Of a DNA stretch of 40,536 bases, positions 40,104 to 40,536 are shown piece by piece. This DNA comes from Verrucomicrobiota bacterium. GTDB taxonomy: Bacteria; Verrucomicrobiota; Kiritimatiellia; CAIQIC01. Position numbers and translations under genes: made by a program. Within the stretch, counting starts at the first letter, position 1. Every line of letters begins with the position of its first letter. Location: NCBI GenBank assembly GCA_004321905.1, contig SCQF01000018.1, forward strand, positions 1 to 40,536, read 5' to 3'. A model generated the notes under the pieces. The model was given only the letters and a program-made list of their open reading frames with translations. It was not told the DNA's origin and ran no database searches.

Positions 40104-40536
40104 ATGCTGAAGGCGCACATCAAACTCATCTGCCTATGGGCCGGCGTGGTGTGGACGATGGCCGTGGCGCACGCCCAAGCGCCGGCGTGGTGGACGAACC
40201 GGAACGTGCTGAACACCAACGCCGCGCCCAACGACTTCGCGCCGGTGAATCAAGGCCAGGTCAAATGGCTGGCGACGCGGGCGGCGGCGGAACTGGACGA
40301 AGACCTGCAACACATCGGTGGGGCGGGTTCTAATATCGCAGCCTTGGTCAGCCGCTTCTCGCCAACAAACAACTATCTGCCGGTCAACCTCGGCCAACTC
40401 AAGAACACCGCCAAGCCGTTCTATGACCGCCTCTGGGAACTGGCCTTGACCAACTGCTATCCGCTCGGCTCCGGTCAACCCTATCCGTGGAGCAACTCGA
40501 CCAACCGGCCCAACGACTACGCCCTCTGCAACATCG
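40104..40536 (+). CDS. Secreted NxGQLK-repeat protein, N-terminal part (runs off the window)
   Basis: Open from ATG 40104 to the window end (144 codons). GAGGT lies 5-6 nt upstream. Signal peptide MLKAHIKLICLWAGVVWTMA, then VAHAQ, cleaved near AHA-QA. The mature part is nearly identical to the gene at 1-344. Three imperfect motifs NDFAPVNQGQVK, NYLPVNLGQLK and NDYALCN (cut) recur about every 45-60 residues, each beginning Asn and containing VNxGQ. Residues TAKPFYDRLWEL follow the second. Likely a large extracellular or surface protein; function unknown. Confidence 0.78.
   Translation, partial: MLKAHIKLICLWAGVVWTMAVAHAQAPAWWTNRNVLNTNAAPNDFAPVNQGQVKWLATRAAAELDEDLQHIGGAGSNIAALVSRFSPTNNYLPVNLGQLKNTAKPFYDRLWELALTNCYPLGSGQPYPWSNSTNRPNDYALCNI

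Overview
The window reads as a high-GC, gene-dense bacterial chromosome, probably from the PVC superphylum (Verrucomicrobiota, perhaps Kiritimatiellae-like). The hints are the secreted repeat proteins with NxGQLK motifs at both edges, the NusG_II / Gx / ApbE cluster, a RAYT transposase flanked by REP-like hairpins, and many short palindromic repeats between and inside genes. This placement is inferred from gene content; no rRNA gene is present to prove it.

Layout. The window is bounded by two outward-facing, nearly identical 5' gene ends encoding a secreted repeat protein (1-344 minus, 40104-40536 plus). Positions 846-3494 hold a cluster for flavinylation-linked extracytosolic redox chemistry (NusG_II protein, Gx-EcfT fusion, ApbE), followed by a DUF2461 gene. 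A tRNA-Thr at 4294-4368 carries a 6.3-kb integrated element (4319-10615) bounded by a perfect 50-bp direct repeat of the tRNA 3' part. The element encodes a tyrosine integrase, a Phd antitoxin / RelE toxin / HigA antitoxin trio, an unknown HTH-like protein, an XRE regulator, an AlpA-like excisionase, a small Cys protein and a DnaB-N/AAA_25 replication ATPase. It resembles a phage satellite or small integrative island.

From 10675 to 31284 come housekeeping genes: a PAS protein, family-4 uracil-DNA glycosylase, rluD, lgt, recN, a secretin-like protein, zwf-pgl, ppnP, metG, maf, a large two-Rossmann dehydrogenase, an MBL RNA-processing exonuclease, era, a DegT aminotransferase and a UVR-motif protein, with several secreted proteins of unknown role. 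From 31497 to 39950 come recD2, a WbuC-like cupin, a frameshifted ThuA gene, a two-CW protein, and the operon rsmD-coaD-[four-helix-bundle cassette]-yceD-rpmF-plsX-fabH.

The most unusual theme is repeat biology. A pair of about 19-bp palindromes (TTTTCCAAGGCTTGGAAAA type) recurs about ten times with an almost constant 12-13-bp gap. It sits mostly between genes, but also in frame inside coding sequences (UDG linker, dehydrogenase C-terminus) and inside the integrated element. In two places a second palindromic repeat is nested in it. Other repeat families supply protein linkers (Gx-EcfT, UDG, metG), N-termini and stop codons. A four-helix-bundle gene flanked by inverted repeats looks like an rRNA-intervening-sequence cassette that has landed in a protein operon.
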